Shown: positions 17,032 through 26,506, counted from the first letter of the stretch. The stretch is DNA of 49,448 nt from Treponemataceae bacterium (GCA_024685655.1 JAIKVO010000227.1:1-49448); one strand, 5' to 3'. The notes: generated from the letters alone by a model not told the origin. A program made the numbers and translations.

Positions 17032-17917
17032 TTGCGTGGCTGCGTTTTTGTGACTTCACCGGCTTTTTTCCGAAGAAAAACACCGCGATTGCCGCTATGT
17101 ACGGCAGAGCCGGAAGCACCGACGGCGGGATAAATGAGACCCCTGCGGCTGTCTGAATGCTGTCCGCCGCGTATCCAGCTGCTGTGAACAGGAGCGATGA
17201 CGCTATCACCCCAAAGACATTCCGCCTTCCAAGGAAAACTGCCGCAAGCGCAATCCAGCCGCGCCCGGAACTGATGTTTGGCACGAAAGACGAAAGACGC
17301 AATGTAAGGACAGAACCCGCGGCGGACGCAAAAACTGCTGCAAGCAGCCACGACGAGCATCTGTAAAAAGCCGGATTCACTCCTTTCTTTTTAAGGAGTT
17401 TCGGGTCACTTCCGGCGACAACGAGTCTAAGCCCCCATTTTGTATATTTCATTACAGGAAAAAGAAATAATACACAAACAAGCGTCGGTATGAAAAGGGC
17501 GAAAACCGATGTTCCGTTTGAAATTGTTGGAAAAAGACCTTCTGCAAAATTAAAGTTCGCCTTCAAAATCGCCGGAGAGAGAACTCCTTTTGTTTTGAAA
17601 ACGACAGACGAACATACGGACGTGAATCCGGCAGAAAATAAGTTTAGCGCAATTCCTGTGACAAACGGATTTGATTCTGTTTTTTCGGTATACACCGATG
17701 CGAGAACAGAAACTGCTGCCGCACAAAGCCCGGAAAGCAGACAGGCGGCTAACGTGTTGCCGGTACAATACGCAAAAAGAAACGTAAGAAAAGCCGACAA
17801 ATTAATTATTCCGTCAATGAAAACCGCAAGCACACCGGCGTATTCGCTGATTAACGCACCGGCGGAGGCAAGCATTAGAGGAACAGAAGAAACTAAGATA
17901 TTCAAAATGATTCTCAT
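17021..17917 (-). CDS. BMP-type ABC transporter, second permease (NupQ/RfuD-like)
   Basis: Protein of 298 aa with eight or more hydrophobic segments, matching the BPD_transp_2 permeases of nucleoside/riboflavin importers: [23 protein letters not shown] near the N-terminus, [23 protein letters not shown]-like loop (docking to the ATPase), and [23 protein letters not shown], a signature stretch of this family. The start codon overlaps the stop of the ATPase-permease fusion gene (ATGA), so the two are translationally coupled and surely partners. The C-terminus is basic. Confidence 0.85.
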   Translation of the reverse strand: MRIILNILVSSVPLMLASAGALISEYAGVLAVFIDGIINLSAFLTFLFAYCTGNTLAACLLSGLCAAAVSVLASVYTEKTESNPFVTGIALNLFSAGFTSVCSSVVFKTKGVLSPAILKANFNFAEGLFPTISNGTSVFALFIPTLVCVLFLFPVMKYTKWGLRLVVAGSDPKLLKKKGVNPAFYRCSSWLLAAVFASAAGSVLTLRLSSFVPNISSGRGWIALAAVFLGRRNVFGVIASSLLFTAAGYAADSIQTAAGVSFIPPSVLPALPYIAAIAVFFFGKKPVKSQKRSHAIKN

Positions 17918-20583
17918 GCTTTTCTTCCTTTGCCAAAATGTGTTTTCGTGTGGCTGACCGTAACGAAAAGAAGAATTACAGCCTGAATTATGTACGTCAT
18001 GTCCGGGTTCATGCTGCCGGTAAGAACAGTTCTTTCACAGCCAGTGTAAATGAACGAAAGCACAAGGACTGACGGAATGAGCATAACAGGATTGTTACCG
18101 GCAATAAGGGCTGCCGTGAGCGCGTTCCAACCGAAACCGGAGTAAAAGCCTGAGTGACATGTAAAATGCGTGCCAGTCACTGCCAAAAAGCCGCATAATC
18201 CGTGGAAAGCACCGGAAATGAGCATTCCAGACATAAAATTACGGTTCACGTTGAAGCCGCTGAGCTTTGCGAAGGCAGGAGACGTTCCTGATATGCGGAA
18301 GATTCTGCCATTTTTTGTTTTGACGAGTATAAAAATAAGAAAAGCAACAACAGCAAGTACCATGAAAACTGATATGTTGAGCGACGAAGGCTTAAGAATC
18401 TGAGGAAGCCTGAAACATTCAGCAAGGAACGGTGTTGCAAGAAGATTGCCATTTTTCGCGCGGAAAACGTTCGTTATCGCACTGTCGATGCAGGGAATCA
18501 CCGCGCCGGAAAGAAGGAAAGATGATAATAAAACTTCTATATTTTTATGTATTTTAAGAACTGCAGGAATTGCCGTCATCATGGCACCGGCGGCGGCGGA
18601 CAAAACGGCGGTTAGGAGCAGCACGAGCACGGCGGCCCCCAAAGGAAGCTCTGGAATATAACCAAGCAGAATAGCAGCAACAAAGCCGCCGGCATAAACC
18701 TGCCCCTCGCCGCCCAAGTTTATTGAGCCTGCCGTAATAGAAGCAAAGGCCCCCGCCGCCGCCGCAAGAAGCACAGTCGCTGTGTTGAGCCAGTTTCCGG
18801 TAAAAAAAGCCGATGAAACCGGCGCGGTAAAAAACGAGAGCAGCGTTTGCCACGGATTTTTTGCCATCAGAAGGATAAGCCCGCCTGCGGCTATGAATCC
18901 TGCGAGAAGCGCGTATTGCGGATAAGCGATGAAAACCTTTTTGCGCTGTGTTTTGTGTTTCGGCGCAGATTTTTCGCTTTCGCTTTGTGTGGTGGGGGCA
19001 ACTGTCGCTATTTTTGCTTGATCTGTGGCAGTGCCGGCTTTTACGTGACTTGCAGTTTTTGAAGCTGTTGCGCTGGAATCGCTTTTTTTAAGGACTCCCG
19101 ACACAAGATGATACGTTACGTCTGCGTGTTTTACGACTTCTGAGCCTTCTGCTGCAAGTACAAGAACAGCCGCACCCTTCCCCGCTTCTGTTTTGATCCT
19201 CTTTATTATTGCTGATGTCCGCTTTCTATCCAGTCCGTATACAGGATTCGCGAAAATAAGCAAACTCGGCTTAGGCTGTCCGTCCGCGGAAAAAAGCTCG
19301 CGTTCTATTACTAAGCTCTGGAGCATTCCACCAGAAAGGTTTGTAACCGGTTCATCAGGCAGAATATCGACACCGGAAAGCTTTATTATATCTTTTTCTT
19401 TATTATAGCAAGTTGTAAGAATGTCGCGGACGGATAAGAGCGGCGACGAAGCCCTGTTTGTCTTGTCTGACGGCACAATTCCTACTCCGTTTTTTCGAAG
19501 TAATGTAGGTGAAAGCCGGTTATGCGCTGCGCCCATGAAAATAATTTTGCCGTCACACGGAAAATCGTTCATGCCTGTCACGATGTCTTCAAGTGTATCA
19601 AGCCCGGATTCTTTTTGTCCTGTTATGCAAGTAACCATACCTTTCTTCACGGCAAAAGAGACATCGTGAAGAGCGGCTTTGCGGAACGGGTATGCAGAGA
19701 CGTTCTGGAAGCAGAGAACTTCGTCGCCTACCGTAGAAGCAGTGTCGCTTGCCAGATAGGGGGCAGCGGTGTCGTCGTTCGGGGTGGGTGCCACATCGTC
19801 CATAGCTGGTGTACCTGAAACAACGTCGGGTTCACAAACCTCATCTGCGTTTATTTCGCTGAACATCGCGGAGTATATTTTCTTGATAGATTCTTCTGCG
19901 CCTTCTTTTTTTAACGATGAGGTCTCAAACTGTGCCGATACTACTCCGTCGCGCAAAACATAAACCGTGTCCGAATAAAGAACGGCTTCTTCGATGTCGT
20001 GCGTTATGAAAATGACACAAAGCCCGTCAGCGACAGCGATACGGAGTTTTTCAAAAAGAGATTTTCGCTCTGTGCCAGAAAGAGTCGCGGAAGGCTCGTC
20101 AAGAATAAGAAAAGAAGGCTTTCGGTAGAGGGTAGAAAGGAATGCGGCATAAAACCGTTCTTGCGCCGTAAGCGAATACGTTTTTTTGTCCAGAACCGGC
20201 CCTGTGCTCCACTTTTCGCACAAAGACTCAAGTTCTTTACGAGCTGAGTTGCGCCTTACAATACCGAAGCGTCCGGTCGGTTCTGCGCCTAAAATGCAAT
20301 TGTCCAGAACGGAAATGTTGTTCACAAGCTCCGGTATTTGGCTTACGGCAGCGATATGGCAAGTTTCTGCCGGATTTGCATCGATTGTGACTCCATCTAA
20401 AAGAAATTCTCCACAGTCTGGGCGCAAGTTGCCGGTAAGCACAGACGCAAGCGTTGATTTTCCGGCTCCGTTTTCGCCTAAAAGAGCGTACATGCGCCCG
20501 CCCTCGAACGAAAGAGAGACGGAATCTAGTACTTTTTTGCGAGGATAGCTTTTGGAAACGTTACGTATGGAGAGAATCGCCAT
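17914..20583 (-). CDS. Fused tandem ATPase plus permease of a BMP-type ABC transporter
   Basis: I start at the Met of MAILSIRNVSKSY (20583; 889 aa), not the TTG at 20664. First ATPase domain (about 1-240): Walker A GENGAGKST, Walker B LILDEPSATL, but signature SLTAQERFYAA is degenerate. Second ATPase domain (about 290-505): Walker A-like GQKESGLDT is degenerate, signature LSGGMLQSLVIEREL good. A Ser/Thr/Ala/Lys-rich linker (about 510-560) leads into a permease with about ten helices (VFIAYPQYALLAGFIAAGG onwards; GSINLGGEGQVYAGGF; FYSGFGWNALTAALIAGNNP). In relatives the tandem ATPase and first permease are separate proteins; here they are one chain. No Shine-Dalgarno; a promoter lies immediately upstream. 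Confidence 0.88.
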   Translation of the reverse strand: MAILSIRNVSKSYPRKKVLDSVSLSFEGGRMYALLGENGAGKSTLASVLTGNLRPDCGEFLLDGVTIDANPAETCHIAAVSQIPELVNNISVLDNCILGAEPTGRFGIVRRNSARKELESLCEKWSTGPVLDKKTYSLTAQERFYAAFLSTLYRKPSFLILDEPSATLSGTERKSLFEKLRIAVADGLCVIFITHDIEEAVLYSDTVYVLRDGVVSAQFETSSLKKEGAEESIKKIYSAMFSEINADEVCEPDVVSGTPAMDDVAPTPNDDTAAPYLASDTASTVGDEVLCFQNVSAYPFRKAALHDVSFAVKKGMVTCITGQKESGLDTLEDIVTGMNDFPCDGKIIFMGAAHNRLSPTLLRKNGVGIVPSDKTNRASSPLLSVRDILTTCYNKEKDIIKLSGVDILPDEPVTNLSGGMLQSLVIERELFSADGQPKPSLLIFANPVYGLDRKRTSAIIKRIKTEAGKGAAVLVLAAEGSEVVKHADVTYHLVSGVLKKSDSSATASKTASHVKAGTATDQAKIATVAPTTQSESEKSAPKHKTQRKKVFIAYPQYALLAGFIAAGGLILLMAKNPWQTLLSFFTAPVSSAFFTGNWLNTATVLLAAAAGAFASITAGSINLGGEGQVYAGGFVAAILLGYIPELPLGAAVLVLLLTAVLSAAAGAMMTAIPAVLKIHKNIEVLLSSFLLSGAVIPCIDSAITNVFRAKNGNLLATPFLAECFRLPQILKPSSLNISVFMVLAVVAFLIFILVKTKNGRIFRISGTSPAFAKLSGFNVNRNFMSGMLISGAFHGLCGFLAVTGTHFTCHSGFYSGFGWNALTAALIAGNNPVMLIPSVLVLSFIYTGCERTVLTGSMNPDMTYIIQAVILLFVTVSHTKTHFGKGRKA

Positions 20584-20590
20584 AAAAAAG

Positions 20591-20619
20591 ACAATAGTTG
20601 ATAGATAACAAAAAGGCAA
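20591..20619 (-). promoter_or_regulatory. Candidate internal promoter of the ATPase-permease fusion, leaderless
   Basis: Minus strand TTGCCT, 17-nt spacer, TATTGT, then 7 nt to ATG at 20583. Each hexamer matches 4 of 6. It would allow expression independent of the binding-protein gene upstream. Confidence 0.5.
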
Positions 20620-20664
20620 GCGCCGGATTGGAGCAGTTGCCAGAGGGATGAAAGACCGAGGCAA

Positions 20665-20694
20665 GTCCGGCGGTGTCTTCAGTCACCGCCGGAC
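20665..20694 (-). promoter_or_regulatory. Strong intercistronic hairpin after the binding-protein gene
   Basis: GTCCGGCGGTG/CACCGCCGGAC is a perfect 11-bp GC-rich stem with an 8-nt loop, 50 nt after the binding-protein stop codon. No U-tract follows. It may stabilise the binding-protein mRNA so that the receptor is made in excess over the transporter core, or act as an inefficient terminator. Confidence 0.55.
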
Positions 20695-20743
20695 CGCGCT
20701 GCGGAAAGCCGGGAAACTAAGGGGGCTACGCGCCTACACCTTA

Positions 20744-21814
20744 TTACTGCGGTGAAGGAAGGAGTAGCTCACCGTTTTTGATGAGCGCGTATTCCTTTGA
20801 TGTCACGGCTCGGACTTCATCTGGAACAGAGGAGATGTAAAGTGGGTCGTCCTCGATGAACGAGATGTATCCTTCTTTGATGCCGACTGTCTCGGCGGTG
20901 CCGAACTTGAGCGATTTATCCAGGTATTTAGTCATCATTTCATACGACATTTTGTCCTGAGCCATTGTCGTGCTTGAAATTACGTATCCTGGGGCTTTTG
21001 CAAAGCCGTTGTCATCGAACCATGCGATGTAGAAACCGAATTTTTCTGCCGCGGAAATAACGCCCTGAGCTGCGCCGCCTGCAATCGGGAGGATAACGTC
21101 AGTTCCGGCGTTATAAAGTGCTTCTGAAAGCTCCATGCCTTTTGAAGCATCGTACCAGTTTCCGACTACGACGAACTCAACTTCTGTATCAGGAACAGCG
21201 GCTTTTGCGCCTTCAATGTATGATGGCAGAATTATGTTGTTCATTACAGGATATTCCTGAGCCGCAACAAGTGCAATTTTATGAGCCGCATTTGCGTATT
21301 CCATTTTGGAAGCGGAAACGAGAGACGCTGCGTAACCAGCCATAAAAGCCTGCTCGCGCTGATTGTAGCGTACTGTTGCAACCGAAGTGTTTCCTTCGAG
21401 GAAAGCGTCCATAAGAACGAATTTTACGTTCGGGAACTGTGTTGTAAGCGGTGCTACAAGGTCCGGAAGTGACGGGTTTGATGAAAGAATCATCGTGTAT
21501 TCACCGGATGAAGCGAGTGCTGTAAGTTTGCCGCTCCATTCCGACTGGTTCGTTCCAGCTTCGATAATCGTGCATTTAACGGCGTTTTTTCCGTCTGCAT
21601 GATTTTTTGCGTTGAAGTCGGCTACGGCTTTTTCAGCGCCGCTTACGAGCATTTCATAGACAGGGCTTCCTGAAACGACACCTGGAACAAATACTGCGAT
21701 TGATTCTGCTGTTGCTTTTTCTGTTTTACATGCTGTGATACTGAGTGTGCAAACGAGTAAAGCAGCACACGCACAAATTACTGTTAAAAAATGTTTTATA
21801 TCAAACTGTTTCAT
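20744..21814 (-). CDS. BMP-family substrate-binding lipoprotein (PnrA/RfuA-like)
   Basis: Protein of 356 aa with lipobox LSITAC (Cys29). It is the receptor of the ABC transporter encoded downstream. Features of the BMP/TmpC family: VFVPGVVSGSPVYEMLVSGAEKA, YTMILSSNPSLPDLVAPLTTQFPNVKFVLMDA, AFMAGYAASLVSASK and TDVILPIAGGAAQGVISAAEKFGFYIAWFDDNG. In Treponema pallidum this family includes PnrA (purine nucleosides) and RfuA (riboflavin); the sequence does not let me choose. A perfect TTGACA promoter ends 7 nt before the ATG and there is no Shine-Dalgarno. Confidence 0.88.
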   Translation of the reverse strand: MKQFDIKHFLTVICACAALLVCTLSITACKTEKATAESIAVFVPGVVSGSPVYEMLVSGAEKAVADFNAKNHADGKNAVKCTIIEAGTNQSEWSGKLTALASSGEYTMILSSNPSLPDLVAPLTTQFPNVKFVLMDAFLEGNTSVATVRYNQREQAFMAGYAASLVSASKMEYANAAHKIALVAAQEYPVMNNIILPSYIEGAKAAVPDTEVEFVVVGNWYDASKGMELSEALYNAGTDVILPIAGGAAQGVISAAEKFGFYIAWFDDNGFAKAPGYVISSTTMAQDKMSYEMMTKYLDKSLKFGTAETVGIKEGYISFIEDDPLYISSVPDEVRAVTSKEYALIKNGELLLPSPQ

Positions 21815-21821
21815 AGTCGTG

Positions 21822-21850
21822 AGTATAGTTTTATATCAAACTAATGTCAA
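21822..21850 (-). promoter_or_regulatory. Strong sigma-70 promoter of the BMP transporter operon, leaderless
   Basis: Minus strand TTGACA (perfect), 17-nt spacer, TATACT (5 of 6), then 7 nt to ATG at 21814. The predicted start coincides with the start codon to within 1 nt. Confidence 0.75.
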
Positions 21851-21928
21851 CAGGTTTATTCAATTTTTTGGGGAGCTGTTTTTTGCGTGATGCGGTTTTG
21901 TGCGAATTTGCGGAAATGTGCGGCAAGA

Positions 21929-21945
21929 TGCGCAGAATCTGCGCA
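21929..21945. terminator. Possible terminator dyad after the GGDEF gene
   Basis: TGCGCAGA-a-TCTGCGCA, a perfect 8-bp dyad with a 1-nt centre, 63 nt downstream of the GGDEF stop codon. The U-tract is missing, so assignment is weak. The rest of 21851-22007 shows no gene. Confidence 0.3.
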
Positions 21946-22007
21946 AAGCGAATTTTTGGGGGCGCAAGTTTCTACAGTCGTGGGATTTTTGAAGAGATTG
22001 CGCGGAA

Positions 22008-23417
22008 CTACCGCCGTTTTTTCCCGGGGCGATCTTTGTAGAATTGATTTTTATCCGCGTACATTTTTTCATCCGCACTTTTCATAGCGATACGAACATT
22101 GCGGCTGTCCTCAACGAACTCGTAGCCTACTGCAAAACTTACAGCACCGGACGCATCCGACTGTTTCTTAAGCTGATCGACAAGTTGCTCAATCTCATTT
22201 CGCGTAGAACCGCGTATCATGATAAGGAATTCATCACCGCCGGCACGGAAAATTTCGCTTCCGCCAAACACAATTTTCAGCATGGAAGCGGCATTTTTAA
22301 GAAGCGTGTCACCGGCATCATGACCTTTGTTGTCATTCACTTGCTTCAAGCAGTTAAGGTCAGTGAAAACAACACCGAGCGAAGTTTTTTGCTCATCGTT
22401 TTCAGAAACAAGCTGATAAACGCGGTTGTTCATTTCGTTTCTGTTGAAAACACCTGTAAGCATATCCATCGTGCTTAGGATGCGAAGTTTCTCAAAAAGC
22501 TGATGATTGTGAATTTCCGATGCGACAAAAAACGTCGTAAGCTCCAAAGTAGATTTAATACGGACAGAATCGTCCTCATCGAATTCCGTTACCCATATAT
22601 ATCCCAAAAGTTCGTCGCCCTTTTTTATCGGGAACAGCGCGATACGTTCAATGCCTGATTTTTGAAGCGAATCATACCATATCGGATTACGCTCCTTTAC
22701 GAATTCCATATCGTGCTTATTCTTGATGATAAGGCAGTTGCTCCCGGCAATTGTATCTTCAAACGAATCAGCTATATCAAAAAAATCGAAGCAAAACCAT
22801 GAAAGATTCCGCGCCATTTCCGGCTCCGAAAACATGGATTCGCCCAAAAGAGAACAAGTCCGGTTTGTATAATCCATCTGCAGGATGAAACAATATTTCG
22901 CGCGGCACATCACCCTTATATCTTTGATGACTTCTGCCATTTTCGTCTTAAAATCCTCGGAACCCCGCATTTTTATGCAAGAATTAAGGACATCGGACGC
23001 AACCTGCTGAGAAAGGTTCGACATCTGAGAAGTATCCGCTTCGCGTGAAAGTTCCTGCGAATACGTGCAGTAACAGATGTTCTCTTCATCACAATCCAAA
23101 GGAAGCATAAAAATATTGAACCAAAAATCGAACCGATCGGGATGCACGTATGTATGAAGCGGTTGTTTAAGAATGGCGCAGCGGTAGCAAAAATCCTCGA
23201 AATTAAGATCTTTTTGCAAATAAAGCTGGTAATCGCTGTTCGGAATGAATTTGTTCGTAAGCATTTTCGGAGTGTACGGAGAGCCCTCTATAGACTCAAT
23301 ATAGGCCTTGTTCCCTGCAACTATGCGGATGTTTCCATAAGAACCGTCTGGAAACTTCTCCACAGATATAATGCAGGTCATTGTCTTAAAACCATCAACA
23401 AATTTCTGAAAATCCAT
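22008..23417 (-). CDS. GAF-like and GGDEF domain diguanylate cyclase
   Basis: Protein of 469 aa from the ATG at 23417, which has GGAAAGG five bases upstream; the ORF-track start at 23459 has no such site. The N-terminal 130 residues look PAS-like (KTMTCIISVEKFPDGSYGNIRIVAGNKAYI). Residues about 150-300 look GAF-like (DIRVMCRAKYCFILQMDYTNRTCSLLGE, RIALFPIKKGDELLGYIWVTEF). The C-terminal domain has FTDLNCLKQVNDNKGHDAGD and an intact RAGGDEFLIM active site, so c-di-GMP synthesis is predicted. No inhibitory RxxD site is present at the usual place before GGDEF. No membrane segment: a cytoplasmic sensor. It stands alone. Confidence 0.9.
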   Translation of the reverse strand: MDFQKFVDGFKTMTCIISVEKFPDGSYGNIRIVAGNKAYIESIEGSPYTPKMLTNKFIPNSDYQLYLQKDLNFEDFCYRCAILKQPLHTYVHPDRFDFWFNIFMLPLDCDEENICYCTYSQELSREADTSQMSNLSQQVASDVLNSCIKMRGSEDFKTKMAEVIKDIRVMCRAKYCFILQMDYTNRTCSLLGESMFSEPEMARNLSWFCFDFFDIADSFEDTIAGSNCLIIKNKHDMEFVKERNPIWYDSLQKSGIERIALFPIKKGDELLGYIWVTEFDEDDSVRIKSTLELTTFFVASEIHNHQLFEKLRILSTMDMLTGVFNRNEMNNRVYQLVSENDEQKTSLGVVFTDLNCLKQVNDNKGHDAGDTLLKNAASMLKIVFGGSEIFRAGGDEFLIMIRGSTRNEIEQLVDQLKKQSDASGAVSFAVGYEFVEDSRNVRIAMKSADEKMYADKNQFYKDRPGKKRR

Positions 23418-23601
23418 ACAAACCTTTCCAAATGATTTTTCGCATGACAGAAGTCTCAAAGAACATAATAAAACTGAGCGAATACATTTTTTATGATATA
23501 TTGATTTTCTCTACGATTCAACTTAAATATTCCAAAGATTATACAAAAGCGATTTTTCATAATTTTTTATTGAACAAGTTATTTTTCATGGTATTTTTGT
23601 C

Positions 23602-23629
23602 TTGAAAGCTTGATTTTTCGTGCTAAACT
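23602..23629 (+). promoter_or_regulatory. Candidate promoter of the 23672-26502 gene pair
   Basis: TTGAAA (23602-23607), 16-nt spacer, TAAACT (23624-23629). An alternative reading uses TTGATT with TATATA a few bases later. Ribosome site GGAG follows before the ATG. Confidence 0.45.
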
Positions 23630-23671
23630 TTATATAAAGCTATCGCACGAATAGTACCAGGAGATTTGAAA

Positions 23672-24493
23672 ATGGATTTGGATGAACAACAGTTGAAATA
23701 TGGGATGGAATTTATTGTCGGCACTTGGCAAGCCGATTTTTTGGTGAATACATTTTCTTCAGATTCAACTCATATTCCTGCCTGTGAATTCAAGTCAGAC
23801 GACGGAACAGATTTTTCAGCTTTTTCGTTCGAGTTTTTTGAGGATCATACTATAGTAGTAAGCGATGCTTTCTCTGGAAAAGAGGAATACGGAACTTGGG
23901 AACAGACCGGGAGCAATGAATATCACTACTGTTTGAGCAATCCGTTCGAAGTTCCAGAAGATGAATTCAATAACTATGCGGAGACTTTGAACGTTCAGAA
24001 CGGTCAGCTTTCGTTCATGATAGAGAATCTTTCGGTAGTAATGAAAAAAACAGCAGAAGGAACAATCACGAAAACGCAGGACATCGGTGATATGGAGTCT
24101 GACCAATCGATGACAGACATTATCGGTAATTACAAAGTCGTGAAGGTGATGAACTTTGAGACTTTCGAGATGCGTACAAAAGAAGAACTGGAAAGGCAGA
24201 AAGCTGAAGGAAAAATAGATGACGAGACGTATTCGGAAGCTTTGACTTTCTTTGAGATGAATATTGAATTCACATCTGACGGCAATGTTGTAACAATGGT
24301 CAAGGGTGTTTGTGAGACACAGGATTGGAAAGCTGTTGACGGAAAGTACTATATCAACACAAACGAAGAAGTTGAGATTTATGGAGAAAAACAGTCTCCT
24401 TGGAAAGAAATAGAGTTTGACGAGGACGGACTGATAAAATTCGCAGAAGGAATGTTGCTTTTACAAAAAGTGCCAATTCAAGGATGTAAATGA
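23672..24493 (+). CDS. Unknown protein with two lipocalin-like beta domains
   Basis: Protein of 273 aa from ATG 23672 (GGAG eight bases upstream; the ORF track uses a TTG two codons earlier). No signal peptide or membrane segment. Two halves both read like small beta-barrels with a GTW or GNYKV start: residues about 15-130 (FIVGTWQADFLV ... SFEFFEDHTIVVSDAFSGKEEYGTWEQTG) and about 145-270 (DIIGNYKVVKVMNFETFEM ... MNIEFTSDGNVVTMV ... EIEFDEDGLIKF). This resembles the lipocalin-like stability/quantity-of-stress domains found in many hypothetical proteins. Function unknown. The gene overlaps the S41-like protease gene by 4 nt, so the two likely act together. Confidence 0.65.
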   Translation: MDLDEQQLKYGMEFIVGTWQADFLVNTFSSDSTHIPACEFKSDDGTDFSAFSFEFFEDHTIVVSDAFSGKEEYGTWEQTGSNEYHYCLSNPFEVPEDEFNNYAETLNVQNGQLSFMIENLSVVMKKTAEGTITKTQDIGDMESDQSMTDIIGNYKVVKVMNFETFEMRTKEELERQKAEGKIDDETYSEALTFFEMNIEFTSDGNVVTMVKGVCETQDWKAVDGKYYINTNEEVEIYGEKQSPWKEIEFDEDGLIKFAEGMLLLQKVPIQGCK

Positions 24494-26502
24494 ACATTAT
24501 GTTCGATATGATTTATCTGCGGCTATTTTCTCAGGATCCAGTGACAGTATCGTTTGCAGTTTTCGTTGTAGCAGCGGCAGTCGTCCTTGTGATTCTGCGG
24601 CGAAAGGTTTTCGTCCAGGACATACAGGAACCACAAACAAACGGGCTGGAACCGATAAAAGACTCATACTACGAAGCAAACAAACTTTTCCGCAGAAAAA
24701 GAAAATTTCTGCACATAATTCTTTGCGTCATTCCTTTCGCCGCGTGTTTCATCCACTTTATTGCAGCCCGGTTCATCGGCAACTCGTGGGCGACATGGCA
24801 TTATTACGGCATTTTTTACCTTGCCGCCGCATTGCTAGCACTCCTTCCGATTTGCGACCTGAACCGCATAACAAGAAAAATATTTCCGCCGTTCACAGTC
24901 ATCTTTGCGGTCGCGGCACTTCTGCACACGCTCATTTATCCAATGGCATGGAGCAGCGCGCTCAGGAATCACTCACATAAATCTTATACAGAATCGTTCA
25001 TTGCCATGACCGAAGACATGGAAAAATACTACTCGCTCACAGACTGGAAAAAGATAGACATCCCCGCCTTACGCGACAAGTTTCTGCCGGTCGTGGAGCA
25101 GGCGGAAAAAACGAACGACGACGGGCTTCTTTATGCCGCAGCCTGCGCTTACACATACTACTTTTTCGACGGACATGTAAGAGCCATGCCAAGCACAGAA
25201 TCGTTCTGGCGCGGCGTAATGCTGCTTTCCGGCAACGATTATGGCTTTTCAATGGTGCAACTTGACGACGGAAGATTTATCGCCGTTAGCTGCAGTCCTG
25301 AAACGCCTGCATGTGAGGCGGGAATCCACAACGGAACAGAAATTGTCATGTGGAACGGGAAACCTGTGGCGCAGGCTGCGGCAGAAACTGAATGTATCTA
25401 TAAGTTTGTGACGTGGCCTGTAAAAGAGAATGAAGATTTTTTCCGCCCGGTATGGCTTGCTACCCGCGGAATAAACGACCCGCTCGATTCAGCGGAGCGC
25501 ATTCTTTCGTTTGCACAAATAGAGCCACGAACATCACGATTCATCAAAAGTGACACTGGCGAAATCGTGGAAATAAAAGATCCTGGCCGCATTCCGATGG
25601 AACTTCTTATGGCACTTACAGTTGAGAACAACACAGACAAACGCTCGCCCGCATACGTCGGTTTTATCGCGGACTCCGGTGAATACACTGAAATCGAGGT
25701 AAAAGCACTTGGTTACGGAATAGACCGTTTGGAATTCACGTATCTGAATCTTCTTAGCGTGCTTCGCTCAAACGCATACTGGCTTGATAAAAATCTTGAT
25801 ACAATAATGATAAACGATGACACTGCGTATATGCTCCGGTTTGTCGAATCAAATTTTATCCTGACTGATAATCTTTCGTATCTTACAGGGAAATATCCGG
25901 CAGTAAAACGCAAACTCACAAAAACGCTTACGGAACTGCGCGAGCAGGGAATGAAAAAACTGATTATAGACGCACGGCACAACGACGGGGGGTTTCCCGC
26001 AATGGGAAACGAAACGGCGAGCCTTTTTACAACGGAAAGATTCCCTACAGGCATGGAAGTTTCGTGCATCAACGGCGATTTCAAGCCTCTGCAGACGGAG
26101 TACGTGGAAGCAGGCGGTTCTTTCAGCGATTTGCAGGTCGTCCTTCTTACGGATGCTTTTTGTCTGAGCGCGGGCGACTATCTTGTTAAAGTCCTTGGAA
26201 ACTGCCCGAACGTCACTGTAATGGGAATGACATCAAGCAACTGCTCTTGCCAGACAACAGGCGGAGACAGCTATCTTTCGCAAAGTATATGCGAAATCCG
26301 ATACCCGGTGAACTGGCGGTACAACCCCGATGGCACGAGGTTTATCGACACGGACGACACACGCACATGCACGCTGCCGCTTGATGTAAAGATTCCGCTG
26401 ACACTGGAAGCCGCACTCATTATGACGAGTACCGACGAAGAAGTCCCAGATTATCAGCTTGAATATGCGATAGAATATCTTAAAGAAAGGAATAATAAAT
26501 AG
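24490..26502 (+). CDS. Membrane-anchored S41-like serine protease
   Basis: Protein of 670 aa. The N-terminal 170 residues hold about four membrane helices (SFAVFVVAAAVVLVILRR; FLHIILCVIPFAACFIHFIAA; YYGIFYLAAALLALLPI; FTVIFAVAALLHTLIYP). The rest is extracytoplasmic. Residues about 250-300 look like a degenerate PDZ domain (VSCSPETPACEAGIHNGTEIVMWNGKPV). The C-terminal 230 residues resemble the C-terminal processing peptidase core: LIIDARHNDGGFPAMGNETASLF, then VVLLTDAFCLSAGDYLVKVLG, where Ser of LSAGD is the likely nucleophile, then MTSSNCSCQTTGGD. The general base is not evident. The start ATG overlaps the upstream stop (ATGA). Confidence 0.72.
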   Translation: MNIMFDMIYLRLFSQDPVTVSFAVFVVAAAVVLVILRRKVFVQDIQEPQTNGLEPIKDSYYEANKLFRRKRKFLHIILCVIPFAACFIHFIAARFIGNSWATWHYYGIFYLAAALLALLPICDLNRITRKIFPPFTVIFAVAALLHTLIYPMAWSSALRNHSHKSYTESFIAMTEDMEKYYSLTDWKKIDIPALRDKFLPVVEQAEKTNDDGLLYAAACAYTYYFFDGHVRAMPSTESFWRGVMLLSGNDYGFSMVQLDDGRFIAVSCSPETPACEAGIHNGTEIVMWNGKPVAQAAAETECIYKFVTWPVKENEDFFRPVWLATRGINDPLDSAERILSFAQIEPRTSRFIKSDTGEIVEIKDPGRIPMELLMALTVENNTDKRSPAYVGFIADSGEYTEIEVKALGYGIDRLEFTYLNLLSVLRSNAYWLDKNLDTIMINDDTAYMLRFVESNFILTDNLSYLTGKYPAVKRKLTKTLTELREQGMKKLIIDARHNDGGFPAMGNETASLFTTERFPTGMEVSCINGDFKPLQTEYVEAGGSFSDLQVVLLTDAFCLSAGDYLVKVLGNCPNVTVMGMTSSNCSCQTTGGDSYLSQSICEIRYPVNWRYNPDGTRFIDTDDTRTCTLPLDVKIPLTLEAALIMTSTDEEVPDYQLEYAIEYLKERNNK

Positions 26503-26506
26503 GCAA

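Noticed and set aside
18160-18180. TGGCACG followed by TTTT on the minus strand, another sigma-54 candidate
   Set aside because: The -12 position reads AC, not GC, and it lies inside the permease coding sequence.
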